DNA from: Collinsella sp. TF08-11AT
GTDB taxonomy: Bacteria; Actinomycetota; Coriobacteriia; Coriobacteriales; Coriobacteriaceae
Length of the DNA stretch: 64,000 nucleotides
NCBI RefSeq assembly: GCF_003437035.1
Contig: NZ_QSRL01000009.1
Coordinates: 27,453-91,452 of the forward strand
Reading direction: 5' to 3'
In this document: positions 44,166 through 53,811 of the stretch, piece after piece
Layout of the letters: each line of letters begins with the position of its first letter
How positions within the stretch are numbered: position 1 is the first letter of the stretch
Position numbers and translations under genes: made by a program
The notes under the pieces: model-generated
Told to the model about the DNA's origin: nothing
The model's input: the letters and a program-made list of their open reading frames with translations, nothing else
The model's database searches: none

Positions 44166-44232
44166 GTCCCACCGCCCCTACCATTGGCTTTTACGGGCCC
44201 GTGTCCCCAAGGGATGCGGGCCCGTTTCTTTT
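44166..44232 (+). repeat. tRNA-Leu 3' end plus terminator, copy 2
   Basis: Second copy of the 67-bp unit, offset by 195 bp. It starts exactly at GTCCCACCGCCCC of the T-arm and has no tRNA 5' part. Duplicated tRNA ends often mark integration or excision of an element, but the insert is far too small to encode one. Confidence 0.8.
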
Positions 44233-44259
44233 AGATGCCGTCAACTGCAGGGCAGCTAA

Positions 44260-44425
44260 TTTGGGACGGGGCTTTTTTGACTACTTTTCCGCCCACCCAA
44301 TGAGTTTTCTGGGACGGGGATTAAAAAATCATTAGGTACACAATGATTTTTTAATCCCCGTCCCAGAAAACTCATTCACGGAAAGGCTCGGGCGGACCAT
44401 GTAGCTAAAAAAGCCCCGTCCCAAA
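44260..44425. repeat. 166-bp nested inverted-repeat element
   Basis: The outer arms TTTGGGACGGGGCTTTTTT (44260-44278) and 44407-44425 are exact reverse complements. The inner 35-bp arms (44299-44333 and 44342-44376) are also perfect around an 8-nt loop. GGGACGGGG occurs in both the outer and inner arm on each side. It forms a near-complete long hairpin between the tRNA region and ppx and could also terminate ppx transcription. Confidence 0.85.
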
Positions 44426-44435
44426 AAGACTACTT

Positions 44436-45437
44436 TTAGAGTGTGCTGAGAGTGGGGGTCCAGGCGATGGTGGGGGTCGCGCCGTCGAGAGTCTCGTTGA
44501 TGGTTGCTGCCATGCCGGCGAGGAGGCTGTTCTCGCTTACGGTGAGCGTCTCGTAGCCACCAGCGCGCATGAGCTCGCGAATCACCACGGCGCCGGCCAA
44601 GATCACGCCCGCACGCTTGGGCTGCACGCCTGGCAGCGTGGCGATGCCCGCAACGTCCAGCGCAGACATGCACTCGATAGCGGTCGAGACCTGCTCCATC
44701 GAAAGCTCGCGCAGGTGCACAAAGCTCGAATCGTACGGCTCCAGCTCGTGAACGAGTGCAACGAGCGTGGTGACGGTGCCACCCACCGCGACCAAGCGCT
44801 CGGCGCGCTCAAAGTTGTTGGGCAGGCTCTCAAAGTACGCCGTAAACTGCTCGTTTGCCCAGTCGGCAGCAGCCGCAAGCTCACCTGCCAAAGGCGGCAG
44901 CGCCGAGAAAAACCGCTCTGTTACACGACGGCAGCCAATGTCCAGCGAACGCGTGCCCTCCAGCGCAAAGACCCCGCGCTCCGGAGCGTATACACCCGTC
45001 GCAAGCTCCGTCGACCCGCCGCCCGAATCCGCGACGATGATGCGCTCGCCCGCAAAGTCGTGCGCCACACCAAAAAACGTCAGGCGCGCCTCGACCTCGC
45101 CCGGAATCACCTGCGGTTCGAGCCCCAGCTCGCGCAGGCCGCCTAGCAGCAGGGCGGCGTTGGACGCATCACGCGCGGCGCTCGTGCATGTGGTGCAGAT
45201 GCGCACGGCCCCAAAGGCACGGGCTTCGTCCACAAACATGCGGCACGCAGCGAGCACGCGCTCAACGGCCGCCTCGCAAAAGCGCCCCGTCGCGTCCACG
45301 CCCTCGCCCAAGTCGGTGATCTCGGTATGCTTGGACGATTCCACGATCGCCCCGGCCTCGACCTGCGCCAGCACCAGTCGCGACGACACCGTTCCCAGGT
45401 CGATCGCGGCCACCTTATATCGTTTGCACTCTGCCAT
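44436..45437 (-). CDS. ppx: Exopolyphosphatase/pppGpp phosphohydrolase family
   Basis: A 333-residue Ppx/GppA protein of the ASKHA fold: phosphate-1 loop AAIDLGTVSSRLVLAQ, phosphate-2 loop VADSGGGSTELATG, and C-terminal AVGGTVTTLVAL. It releases phosphate from polyphosphate or pppGpp; the short form without the C-terminal HD domain is usual in Actinobacteria. ATG 45437 (MAECKRYKVAAID) is used. Its place after eno and divIC is the conserved actinobacterial order. Confidence 0.9.
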   Translation of the reverse strand: MAECKRYKVAAIDLGTVSSRLVLAQVEAGAIVESSKHTEITDLGEGVDATGRFCEAAVERVLAACRMFVDEARAFGAVRICTTCTSAARDASNAALLLGGLRELGLEPQVIPGEVEARLTFFGVAHDFAGERIIVADSGGGSTELATGVYAPERGVFALEGTRSLDIGCRRVTERFFSALPPLAGELAAAADWANEQFTAYFESLPNNFERAERLVAVGGTVTTLVALVHELEPYDSSFVHLRELSMEQVSTAIECMSALDVAGIATLPGVQPKRAGVILAGAVVIRELMRAGGYETLTVSENSLLAGMAATINETLDGATPTIAWTPTLSTL

Positions 45438-45465
45438 TGCGGGCTCCCTTCCGGGCGTTACTCGC

Positions 45466-46230
45466 CTACTCGCCGCTGGACGCGACCGTCTGACCCTCGA
45501 CGCCGTTAAATCCAAACAGCATGTCGAGCGTCTGAATGTACCACGGCGCGTCCTTGCCGACTTCTTCGATCTCCTTGGCCACCTCGCTGGCCTTCTTGGC
45601 GTTCGACGACTTCTTTTCAACCGACGACGAGTCCGAATCATCGTGCAGGCCAAAGACATCAATCCTAGTCTCACCAGGCATCACCAGGCCCAGGTCCTCG
45701 GACGCCGCATCCTTGATGCCCTCCTCCGAGAGCAGCTTGTCGACGCTTTTTTGCAGCTCGTCGTTATATTGCTCGCGAATCTCAACCTGCTTGGCCAAGA
45801 TGTCGCTCGAGCGTTTTGCCACGTACAGGTCGCGCACGGGGAAATACAGGCTCACAAGCGCCAGCGCCACCACGATACCGATAAACAGCAGGCGCAGAGA
45901 GCCATGCGTAAAGTCATAGATTGCCTTGACCACCGCATTGTCGTTGGCGTAGCGCATAAAGTCCGCGCCCGAAAGACGGCTCGAGGGCCTGCTCGACCTG
46001 TCATGCGTCTGGGCCGAGGGACACGACGCATGCAACGAACGTGCCGGGCGCACCGGTCCATCTGCCGAAGTATTCACTTGAGCATTAGGGCGCGAGGTAC
46101 TTGTCGGGCGCTGCGTGGAGCGGTCGGCGCCGGCGTAGGCGGACCCACCGAGCTGCACCGTGCGCGCACGGCGAGGCGACGGCTCACGCGAACCGGCGGA
46201 ATAGTACCTGTTGTCGTAAATCTGATCCAT
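45466..46230 (-). CDS. divIC: FtsB/DivIC septum-formation protein
   Basis: A 254-residue cell-division protein. It has a long, disordered, Ser/Arg/Pro-rich cytosolic start (about 110 residues), a transmembrane helix (RLLFIGIVVALALVSLYFPV), and an extracytoplasmic coiled coil (VEIREQYNDELQKSVDKLLS) ending with EDLGLVMPGETRIDVFG, the FtsB/DivIC pattern. It would join FtsL and FtsQ/DivIB in the divisome. The Ser/Lys-rich tail is longer than usual. It lies between eno and ppx. Confidence 0.88.
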   Translation of the reverse strand: MDQIYDNRYYSAGSREPSPRRARTVQLGGSAYAGADRSTQRPTSTSRPNAQVNTSADGPVRPARSLHASCPSAQTHDRSSRPSSRLSGADFMRYANDNAVVKAIYDFTHGSLRLLFIGIVVALALVSLYFPVRDLYVAKRSSDILAKQVEIREQYNDELQKSVDKLLSEEGIKDAASEDLGLVMPGETRIDVFGLHDDSDSSSVEKKSSNAKKASEVAKEIEEVGKDAPWYIQTLDMLFGFNGVEGQTVASSGE

Positions 46231-46327
46231 GTGCGCCTTGTGCGGTTGAGGTTTGTTTGCGCTAAGTCCTTTAGTTATAGCACGAGCATGCGCACCGCCT
46301 TCGCCAGCCTTTGCTCGACATAAAAAA

Positions 46328-46353
46328 GGCGCTGAGCCGTGTGGCCCAGCGCC
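46328..46353 (-). terminator. Terminator after eno
   Basis: On the minus strand GGCGCTG pairs with CAGCGCC (46347-46353 with 46328-46334), followed by TTTTTT (46327-46322). It separates eno from divIC, leaving divIC-ppx to partial read-through or their own promoter. Confidence 0.8.
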
Positions 46354-46415
46354 CAATGGCGGCCATCAGAAGTGGAGCGGAGCCGAGTCAACCCCGCCCC
46401 GCGAGCACCGCTTGT

Positions 46416-47717
<1,302 letters not shown>

Positions 47718-47781
47718 TCACTTGGAAACGGGTTGAATGCTTGGCGACACGGCTTGCACGCTACAGCGGCGCGCAGGTTCA

Positions 47782-47837
47782 TAAGTTAGCCTTATCGCAC
47801 TTTTTGCATTATGCCCTAAGTTAGCCAAGGGATACAA
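47782..47837 (-). promoter_or_regulatory. eno promoter with repeated GGCTAACTTA
   Basis: Reading leftward, TTGTAT (47837-47832) and CATAAT (47813-47808) are 18 bp apart. GGCTAACTTA lies between them (47826-47817), and a second copy is at 47791-47782, just past the predicted start. The 35-bp spacing of the copies fits binding on similar faces of the helix, suggesting repression or activation of eno. Confidence 0.5.
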
Positions 47838-47854
47838 TCTTTTTAAAAATAATA

Positions 47855-47886
47855 GGGGCGATGGGACAAGTCCGTCCCGTCGCCCC
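47855..47886 (-). terminator. Terminator of the yfcE-mazG unit
   Basis: Minus-strand stem GGGGCGACGGGAC with GTCCCATCGCCCC (one mismatch; 47874-47886 and 47855-47867) followed by TATTATTTTTAAAA. It directly follows the mazG stop. Confidence 0.8.
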
Positions 47887-47893
47887 CGCAGTC

Positions 47894-48754
47894 TTACTCC
47901 TCTGCCTTTGCGGCATCCCAGAGGTCATTGAGGCCGTGGGTCGAAAGCTCGGCCAGATCCACGTGGGCGTCGGCCGCCATCTGCTCCATCGCGGCCCAGC
48001 GACGACGGAACTTGGCCGTGCTCGCGCGCAGGGCGCTCTCGGCGTCGATGCCCTCTTTGCGTGCAACGTTGACCAGAGCAAAGAGCAGGTCGCCAAACTC
48101 CATCTCGCGCTCGGGCGAGCCGGGGGCCTCGGCCTCAAACTCGGCACGCTCCTCGGCAACCTCGTCCCACACGTCCTGGACCGTCTCCCACTCAAAGCCC
48201 ACGGCCGCTGCCTTGCGCGACACCTTCTGGGCCTGCATCAGCGCCGGCAGGTGCGTGGGCACGCCGTCGAGTAGACCCTCGGGTGCGGCCTCGCCTGCCG
48301 CCACGGCCTTGTCCTTGGCAGCCTTCTCGGCAAGTTTGACCTCGTCCCAGATCTTGAGCACCTCGTCGGAGCTCTCGGCATCCGCATCGCCAAACACGTG
48401 TGGGTGGCGGCGAATGAGCTTGGCGTCGATATCGCGTGCCACATCGGCCAGCGTAAACTCGCCCGCGTCCGCCGCAATCTGCGCATGCAGCACCACCTGC
48501 ATGAGCACATCGCCCAGCTCCTCGCGCAGATGCGCCACGTCGTCCGCCTCGATGCAATCGAGCGCCTCATAGGCCTCCTCGATCATGTTCTTGCCGATGC
48601 TCCGATGCGTCTGCTCGCGATCCCACGGGCAGCCATCGGGCTGACGCAGACGCCAGATGGTCTGCACCAGATGCTGCAGCTCGACCGACGCGTCGACCAG
48701 CGTGGACAGATCGCGCGAGCCCTCGGCATTTTGCTGAGCCATGTGCTGCGCCAT
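47894..48754 (-). CDS. mazG: Nucleoside triphosphate pyrophosphohydrolase MazG
   Basis: This 286-residue protein has two MazG-type four-helix modules. The first shows DGCPWDREQTHRSIGKNMIE and EEAYEALDCIEADD, then EELGDVLMQVVLHAQ (EExxE...ExxD metal site); the second shows EREMEFGDLLFALVNVARK. It hydrolyses NTPs or dNTPs to the monophosphate and pyrophosphate, cleaning aberrant nucleotides. ATG 48754 is used; its start is 2 bp past the stop of yfcE, so they are cotranscribed. Confidence 0.92.
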   Translation of the reverse strand: MAQHMAQQNAEGSRDLSTLVDASVELQHLVQTIWRLRQPDGCPWDREQTHRSIGKNMIEEAYEALDCIEADDVAHLREELGDVLMQVVLHAQIAADAGEFTLADVARDIDAKLIRRHPHVFGDADAESSDEVLKIWDEVKLAEKAAKDKAVAAGEAAPEGLLDGVPTHLPALMQAQKVSRKAAAVGFEWETVQDVWDEVAEERAEFEAEAPGSPEREMEFGDLLFALVNVARKEGIDAESALRASTAKFRRRWAAMEQMAADAHVDLAELSTHGLNDLWDAAKAEE

Positions 48755-48756
48755 GG

Positions 48757-49305
48757 TTATTCCTCCTCCAGGATCACGTGGCGGAACGCGCCGCCCTCGT
48801 AGATGCCGTAGCTGTGCGTACCGTCCTTGGGAATACTCACGCTGCCGGGATTGAAGAGCCACAGGCCCGGGTGCGCCTCGCTTGCCTCGTTAACCTTGAT
48901 GTGCGTGTGGCCGTAGACGAGCGCGGAGCCCTCGGGCAGCGCGGGCGCGTGGTCGACGCTGTTGTGCATGCCGGCGCCAAAGACGTGGCCGTGCGTCAGG
49001 AACAGCTCGCGGCCGGTCTCGTCGAACAGCGTGGCGTAGTCGGCCATGACGGGAAAGGCGAGCACCATCTGGTCGACCTCGGCGTCGCAGTTGCCGCGCA
49101 CCGCGATGATGCGGTCGGCCAGGGCGTTGAGCAGCGGAATCACGCGCTTGGGGGCGTAGTCGCGCGGCAGGTCGTTGCGCGGGCCGTGGTAGAGCAGGTC
49201 GCCCAGCAGCACGACGCGGTCGGGCTGCTCGGATTCGATGGCGGCGACCAGGCGCTCGGTCCAGTATGCCGAGCCGTGAATGTCGGAAGCGATGAGGTAT
49301 TTCAT
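48757..49305 (-). CDS. yfcE: YfcE-type phosphodiesterase
   Basis: A 182-residue metallophosphoesterase of the YfcE group: SDIHGS, GDLLYHGPRND, RGNCDAEVD, LTHGHVFG and GHTHI form the bimetal site. YfcE of E. coli is a manganese-dependent phosphodiesterase of unclear natural substrate. It is coupled to mazG, which suggests a shared nucleotide-housekeeping role. It is distinct from the three phosphoesterases at 2990-5115. Confidence 0.9.
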   Translation of the reverse strand: MKYLIASDIHGSAYWTERLVAAIESEQPDRVVLLGDLLYHGPRNDLPRDYAPKRVIPLLNALADRIIAVRGNCDAEVDQMVLAFPVMADYATLFDETGRELFLTHGHVFGAGMHNSVDHAPALPEGSALVYGHTHIKVNEASEAHPGLWLFNPGSVSIPKDGTHSYGIYEGGAFRHVILEEE

Positions 49306-49376
49306 GGTGGTCCTTTCGGGTAGGGTTGATGGGGGCTGAATACGGGGTCCGGCGGATGTGGAGCCCATCTACCGTG

Positions 49377-49862
49377 TTACTCGAATCGTAGCGCCGCGCT
49401 CTGAGCCGCCTGCATCACGCGTTGGAGTGGCACGCCATGTTCGCGGGCAAGACGGGCGCAATCCTCGTACTCGGGAGCCGCGCGCTCGCTGCCGTCTGGC
49501 AGGGTCGCCACCTTAACGGATACCTCGCCCCAAGGCGTCGCTACCTGCTCAAAACGACGCGGCAGGCAAACGCGTTCCATCACCTGGCGACGAACGGCGT
49601 TGGTCGTGGTTTCCAAAAAGATAATCGTCTGCAGGCGTTCGATATCCTCATGCGAGCAGATCACCTGCAGCTGCCAGCCGGGGCGGCCTTTTTTGCAGTA
49701 GAGGGGCAGCCAGTGCACCTCGCGGGCGCCCGCCTCGCGCAGGCGGTCGGCGGCATAGGCGAGTACCTCGGGCGACGCATCGTCGATGTCGCACTCCAGC
49801 TTGACGATGGTTTCGGGCGCATCGGTCTCGCGGGACAGCGGAGATGTACTTCCACGTTGCAT
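49377..49862 (-). CDS. LarC C-terminal domain (LarC2), stand-alone
   Basis: A 161-residue protein matching the C-terminal half of LarC, the CTP-dependent nickel insertase of the nickel-pincer cofactor: ECDIDDASPEVLAYAADRL, LYCKKGRPGWQLQVIC, IIFLETTTNAVR, VATPWGEVSVKVA, PEYEDCARLA. In Lactobacillus plantarum LarC1 and LarC2 are joined by a programmed frameshift. Here no LarC1, LarB or LarE is within the window. ATG 49862 follows AAAGGA. Confidence 0.85.
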   Translation of the reverse strand: MQRGSTSPLSRETDAPETIVKLECDIDDASPEVLAYAADRLREAGAREVHWLPLYCKKGRPGWQLQVICSHEDIERLQTIIFLETTTNAVRRQVMERVCLPRRFEQVATPWGEVSVKVATLPDGSERAAPEYEDCARLAREHGVPLQRVMQAAQSAALRFE

Positions 49863-49975
49863 ACGGTCCGGATCCTTTCCGCACGGGCTCGTTTTATTCA
49901 CCCAAACGCTAGCACATCGAACGTGGCACAGGCGTGACTTTCGTCCGTCGTCGCCCTTGCCCCTATCCAAACATG

Positions 49976-50028
49976 TACGTCAGCCTCCAAACATGTCATT
50001 TTTTGTCGGTTTTGGAGGCTGACGTACA
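49976..50028. repeat. Long inverted repeat upstream of cydDC
   Basis: GTACGTCAGCCTCCAAA (49976-49992) and its exact reverse complement (50012-50028) enclose a 19-nt T-rich loop. CCAAACATGT is repeated directly at 49968-49977 and 49988-49997. It lies in the 382-base gap between larC2 and the ABC gene; the rest of the gap shows no gene. Confidence 0.7.
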
Positions 50029-50244
50029 CGTTTTGGAGCGGGCCGCACACGATCAAAATTGCGCCCGCATTCCGTCCACCACAAAGTTCGCCGCACTCAA
50101 CAATTTTGAACTTTCTACGCAGTTCATCGGCTAAAAATTACCCTCGGCATACTTACCCGCTGCACGATGTTACTCTAGTTGCATTTGGCTAACTAAGCGG
50201 CTGCCGAGGACCCAGCCCGGCACCGTTACGGCATAGGAGGTTTC

Positions 50245-53200
50245 ATGTTCGAGAAGCGGCTCTTCTCCCTGGTTCCGCAGGCAACGCCCTACATTATGGC
50301 AAGCGTCCTGTTTAAGTGGATCGCGCTCATGGCAAACATCACGGTGATGTGGATGCTTGCGCGCATCTTGGGCGGCATCGTCACGAACGGTCTTTCCGCC
50401 GCGCTCGCCGTCGATGCCCTCGCACAGGCGGCCCTGCCGCTCGCCGCCGCCATCATCGTGCGCGCCGCCTCCATCTACCTGGCCAAACGCGCCGGCGACA
50501 AGGCCGCGTTCGAGGCCGTCCGCCGCGTGCGCTCGCTCGTCTACGACAAGCTCACCGCACTCGGCCCCTCCTACACCGAAACCGCCCCCACCGCCGAGGC
50601 CGTCCAGACCAGCGTCGAGGGCGCCACGCAACTCCAGGTGTACTTTGGCGGCTACCTGCCGCAGCTCTTCTTTGCGGGCTTGGCACCCATCACGCTGTTT
50701 GTACTGCTCGTGGGCCAGGCGGGTCTTCCCGCCGCGCTGCTGCTCGCCTGCGTTCCGGTCATCCCCGTCTCCATCATGATGGTCATGCGCAACGCCAAAA
50801 AGATCGGTGCCGAGTACTGGGGCAGCTATGTCGATCTGGGCGGCATGTTCCTGGAGGCCGTGCAGGGTCTCACCACCCTTAAGGTCTACCAGGCCGATCG
50901 CAGCTGGCACGAGCGCATCAACGCAGAGTCCGAGCGTTTCCGCACAGCGACCATGCGCCTGCTGGTGATGCAGCTGCGCTCCATTTGCGTTATGGACCTG
51001 GTCGTCTATATGGGCGCCGCGCTCGGCATTATCGTAGCCGCGCTGCAGCTCGCCACGGGCAAGATTGGCTTTGAGGCTGCCTTCCTCATCGTCTTTCTGT
51101 CGCAGGAGTTCTTTTTGCCCATGCGCCGCCTGGGATCGCTGTTCCACACGGCCATGAACGGTATGGCCGCCTCGCGCCGCATGTTTGGCATTTTGGATAC
51201 GCCCGAGCCCGAGCGCGGCGATGTTGAGCTTGACGGTCGCGGCGATATCGAGCTCGCGGGCGTGAGCTATGCATACGGCAACCGCACGGTGCTGGACAGC
51301 GCCAGCGCGACCATTGCGCACGGCTCGCTCGTGGCACTCGTGGGCGAAAGCGGCGGCGGCAAGTCCACGCTCGCGGGGATTATCGCGGGCCGCAAGGGTG
51401 CCTACCGTGGCAGCGTTCGCATTGGCGGCGTCGAGCTGCGCGATGCCACGGCCGCCTCACTCATGCGCGCCGTCACCCTGGTGCCCACCAACGGCTACCT
51501 GTTTGCCGGCACCCTGCGCGACAACCTGCTGCTCGCCCAGCCCAACGCCACCGATACCGAGCTCATGGACGCGCTCGACCGCACGCGCGTGGCGGCCTTT
51601 GTGCGGGCCAACGGCGGGCTCGACATGGTGATTAACGAGGGCGGCACCAACCTTTCGGGTGGCCAGCGCCAGCGCGTGTGCATGGCACGCGCCCTGCTGC
51701 ACGACTCGCCGATCTATGTGTTTGACGAGGCTACGAGCAACGTCGATGCCGCAAGCGAAGCCGCAATCGGCGAGGTCATTGCATCGCTCGCCGGCGGGCA
51801 CACTGTAATTGTGGTGGCACACCGCCTGTCGACAATCGTGGACGCCGATCAGATTCTGGTGCTGGAGCGCGGTCGCATTGCCGAGCGCGGCACCCATGAT
51901 GAGCTCCTATCGGGCGCGGGCACCTATGCGCGCATGTGGAACAGTCAGGAGCAGCTCTCGGCATATGCGTATGCGGAGGATGATGCTGAGGATGCCGGCG
52001 CGGTTGAGGCTGTTGGCGGCAGTACTGCCTGTACCGATAGCCTCAACGGTGCCGGCTCGTCTTCCGCTACCGCGGCGCCTGACTCCGGCCGCGCCCGTCG
52101 CTCGGCGCCGTCCATCATGTGGCGCATGATGGGGCTCGTCCGACCGCTTGCCGGCTGGCTTGTGCTAGCCGTCGCGCTGGGCAGCATTGGCATGCTCACC
52201 GCCGCGTTCGTGCCGGCCTTTGGCGCCCTCGGCCTTATGGCCGCGCTGGGCCGCAACGCCTTGGGGCTTGGTCTGATCGCAGCATGCGCGGCCTGTGCCG
52301 CCTGCGGCATCGCACGCGGGCCGCTCCACTACGGCGAGCAGCTCTGCAACCATTACATCGCATTCCGTCTGCTCGCGCACATTCGCGACCTGGTGTTTGG
52401 CGCCCTGCGCCAGCTCGCCCCCGCCAAGCTCGAGGGCCGCGGCAAGGGCGAGCTCGTGAGCCTGGTCACCTCGGATATCGAGCTGCTCGAGGTCTTCTAC
52501 GCGCACACCATCTCGCCCATTGCCATAGCTCTGGTCTGCACCGTTGTGTTTGAGGGCTTTTTGCTGGCTGTAAACCCCGAGCTCGCGGGCATCGCGCTCG
52601 TGGCCTACGCGGTCCTGGGCGTGCTGCTGCCCCTGACCTCGGCCAAGGCATGCGGCACCACCGGCCGCCAGAGCCGCGAGGGCGCCGGTAAGCTGGGTGC
52701 CTTTGTGCTCGACAGTCTGCGCGGCGCATCCGAGACTATCCAGTTTGCCGGTGGCGCCGATCGCAGCCGTGCCCTGGGCAAGCTGACCGAGCAAGTCGGC
52801 GCCGTGGACGCGCGCCTCAAGCGCCGCCAAGCGGCCAGCGAGGCCGCGGCCGATGCGCTTATTCTTGCGGCCAATCTGGTGATGCTCGGACGTGCGCTGC
52901 AGCTGGTGGCTGCGGGAACGATTAACTTTGCCGCAGCGTTTGTCGCCGTCTTTACCTTTGTGTCGTCGTTTGGCTCGGTGATGGCCGTGAGCCGCCTGGG
53001 TGCCTCACTGCAGGAGACGCTCGCCTCGGGCGCACGCGTGCTCGATTTGCTCGACGAGCAACCCCAGTGCGCCGAGGTCGCCGACGGACAGGACGTTGAG
53101 TTTGCCGGCGCCGCAGCCGAGCGTGTGAGCTTTAGTTATGCGGGCGGCGTGGACGCGGGCGGTGCGGGCGCCACGGAGCAGATCGCGAACGACACCGCTG

Positions 53201-53811
53201 CGAGTCTCATCCTCGACGACGTGACCTGCACCTTTGCGCCCGGTACCATGACCTGCATCATGGGGCGCTCGGGCTCGGGCAAGTCGACGCTGCTTAAGCT
53301 GCTCATGCGTTTTTGGGACCCCGCGGCTGGCACCATCACGGTAAGCGGCGTCGATGCCCGCCACATCAACACGGCGAGCCTACGCAGCCACGAGGCCTAT
53401 ATGACCCAGGACACACATCTGTTCTGCGGCACCGTACGCGAGAATCTGCTGGTTGCGCACGCCAGCGCCACCGATGCCGAGCTGCTCGACGCTTGCCGCT
53501 CCGCTTCGCTTACCGCCCTCATCGACCGCCTGCCGCAGGGTCTCGACACGCCCGTTGCCGAGCTGGGCGACTCGCTTTCGGGCGGCGAGCGCCAGCGCAT
53601 CGGCCTTGCGCGCATCTTCCTCAACGACGCGCCTTTCATCTTGCTCGACGAGCCCACCAGCGCACTTGACGCTCTCAACGAGGCAGCCGTAATGCAGGCC
53701 GTTGACGAGCTCAAGCGCCGCGGCAAGACCATTGTGCTCGTAAGCCACCGTGCCAGCACCTGCGCGTTTGCCGATTGCTCGCTTTCGGTCGAGCACGGGA
53801 GGCTGAGCTAA
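50245..53811 (+). CDS. cydDC: Fused CydDC-type ABC exporter
   Basis: A 1188-residue double ABC transporter combining the CydD and CydC halves. Each half has a six-helix membrane domain and an ATPase. Half 1: GESGGGKST, LSGGQRQRV, IYVFDEATS. Half 2: GRSGSGKST, LSGGERQRI, FILLDEPTS. A Ser/Ala/Gly linker near residues 585-620 joins them. In E. coli the CydD-CydC heterodimer exports thiols and is needed for cytochrome bd assembly; a fused form is unusual but known in Actinobacteria. AGGAGG precedes the ATG. The next gene starts in its stop codon. The exact substrate is uncertain. Confidence 0.87.
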   Translation: MFEKRLFSLVPQATPYIMASVLFKWIALMANITVMWMLARILGGIVTNGLSAALAVDALAQAALPLAAAIIVRAASIYLAKRAGDKAAFEAVRRVRSLVYDKLTALGPSYTETAPTAEAVQTSVEGATQLQVYFGGYLPQLFFAGLAPITLFVLLVGQAGLPAALLLACVPVIPVSIMMVMRNAKKIGAEYWGSYVDLGGMFLEAVQGLTTLKVYQADRSWHERINAESERFRTATMRLLVMQLRSICVMDLVVYMGAALGIIVAALQLATGKIGFEAAFLIVFLSQEFFLPMRRLGSLFHTAMNGMAASRRMFGILDTPEPERGDVELDGRGDIELAGVSYAYGNRTVLDSASATIAHGSLVALVGESGGGKSTLAGIIAGRKGAYRGSVRIGGVELRDATAASLMRAVTLVPTNGYLFAGTLRDNLLLAQPNATDTELMDALDRTRVAAFVRANGGLDMVINEGGTNLSGGQRQRVCMARALLHDSPIYVFDEATSNVDAASEAAIGEVIASLAGGHTVIVVAHRLSTIVDADQILVLERGRIAERGTHDELLSGAGTYARMWNSQEQLSAYAYAEDDAEDAGAVEAVGGSTACTDSLNGAGSSSATAAPDSGRARRSAPSIMWRMMGLVRPLAGWLVLAVALGSIGMLTAAFVPAFGALGLMAALGRNALGLGLIAACAACAACGIARGPLHYGEQLCNHYIAFRLLAHIRDLVFGALRQLAPAKLEGRGKGELVSLVTSDIELLEVFYAHTISPIAIALVCTVVFEGFLLAVNPELAGIALVAYAVLGVLLPLTSAKACGTTGRQSREGAGKLGAFVLDSLRGASETIQFAGGADRSRALGKLTEQVGAVDARLKRRQAASEAAADALILAANLVMLGRALQLVAAGTINFAAAFVAVFTFVSSFGSVMAVSRLGASLQETLASGARVLDLLDEQPQCAEVADGQDVEFAGAAAERVSFSYAGGVDAGGAGATEQIANDTAASLILDDVTCTFAPGTMTCIMGRSGSGKSTLLKLLMRFWDPAAGTITVSGVDARHINTASLRSHEAYMTQDTHLFCGTVRENLLVAHASATDAELLDACRSASLTALIDRLPQGLDTPVAELGDSLSGGERQRIGLARIFLNDAPFILLDEPTSALDALNEAAVMQAVDELKRRGKTIVLVSHRASTCAFADCSLSVEHGRLS

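Noticed and set aside
43971..44232. Repeats near tRNA-Leu considered as a CRISPR array
   Set aside because: Only two copies, containing tRNA end and terminator, with one 128-bp insert; no cas genes are present.
43910..44335. 141-residue frame across tRNA-Leu and its duplicated end
   Set aside because: It runs through a tRNA, its terminator and repeats; the repeated peptide is a result of the DNA duplication.
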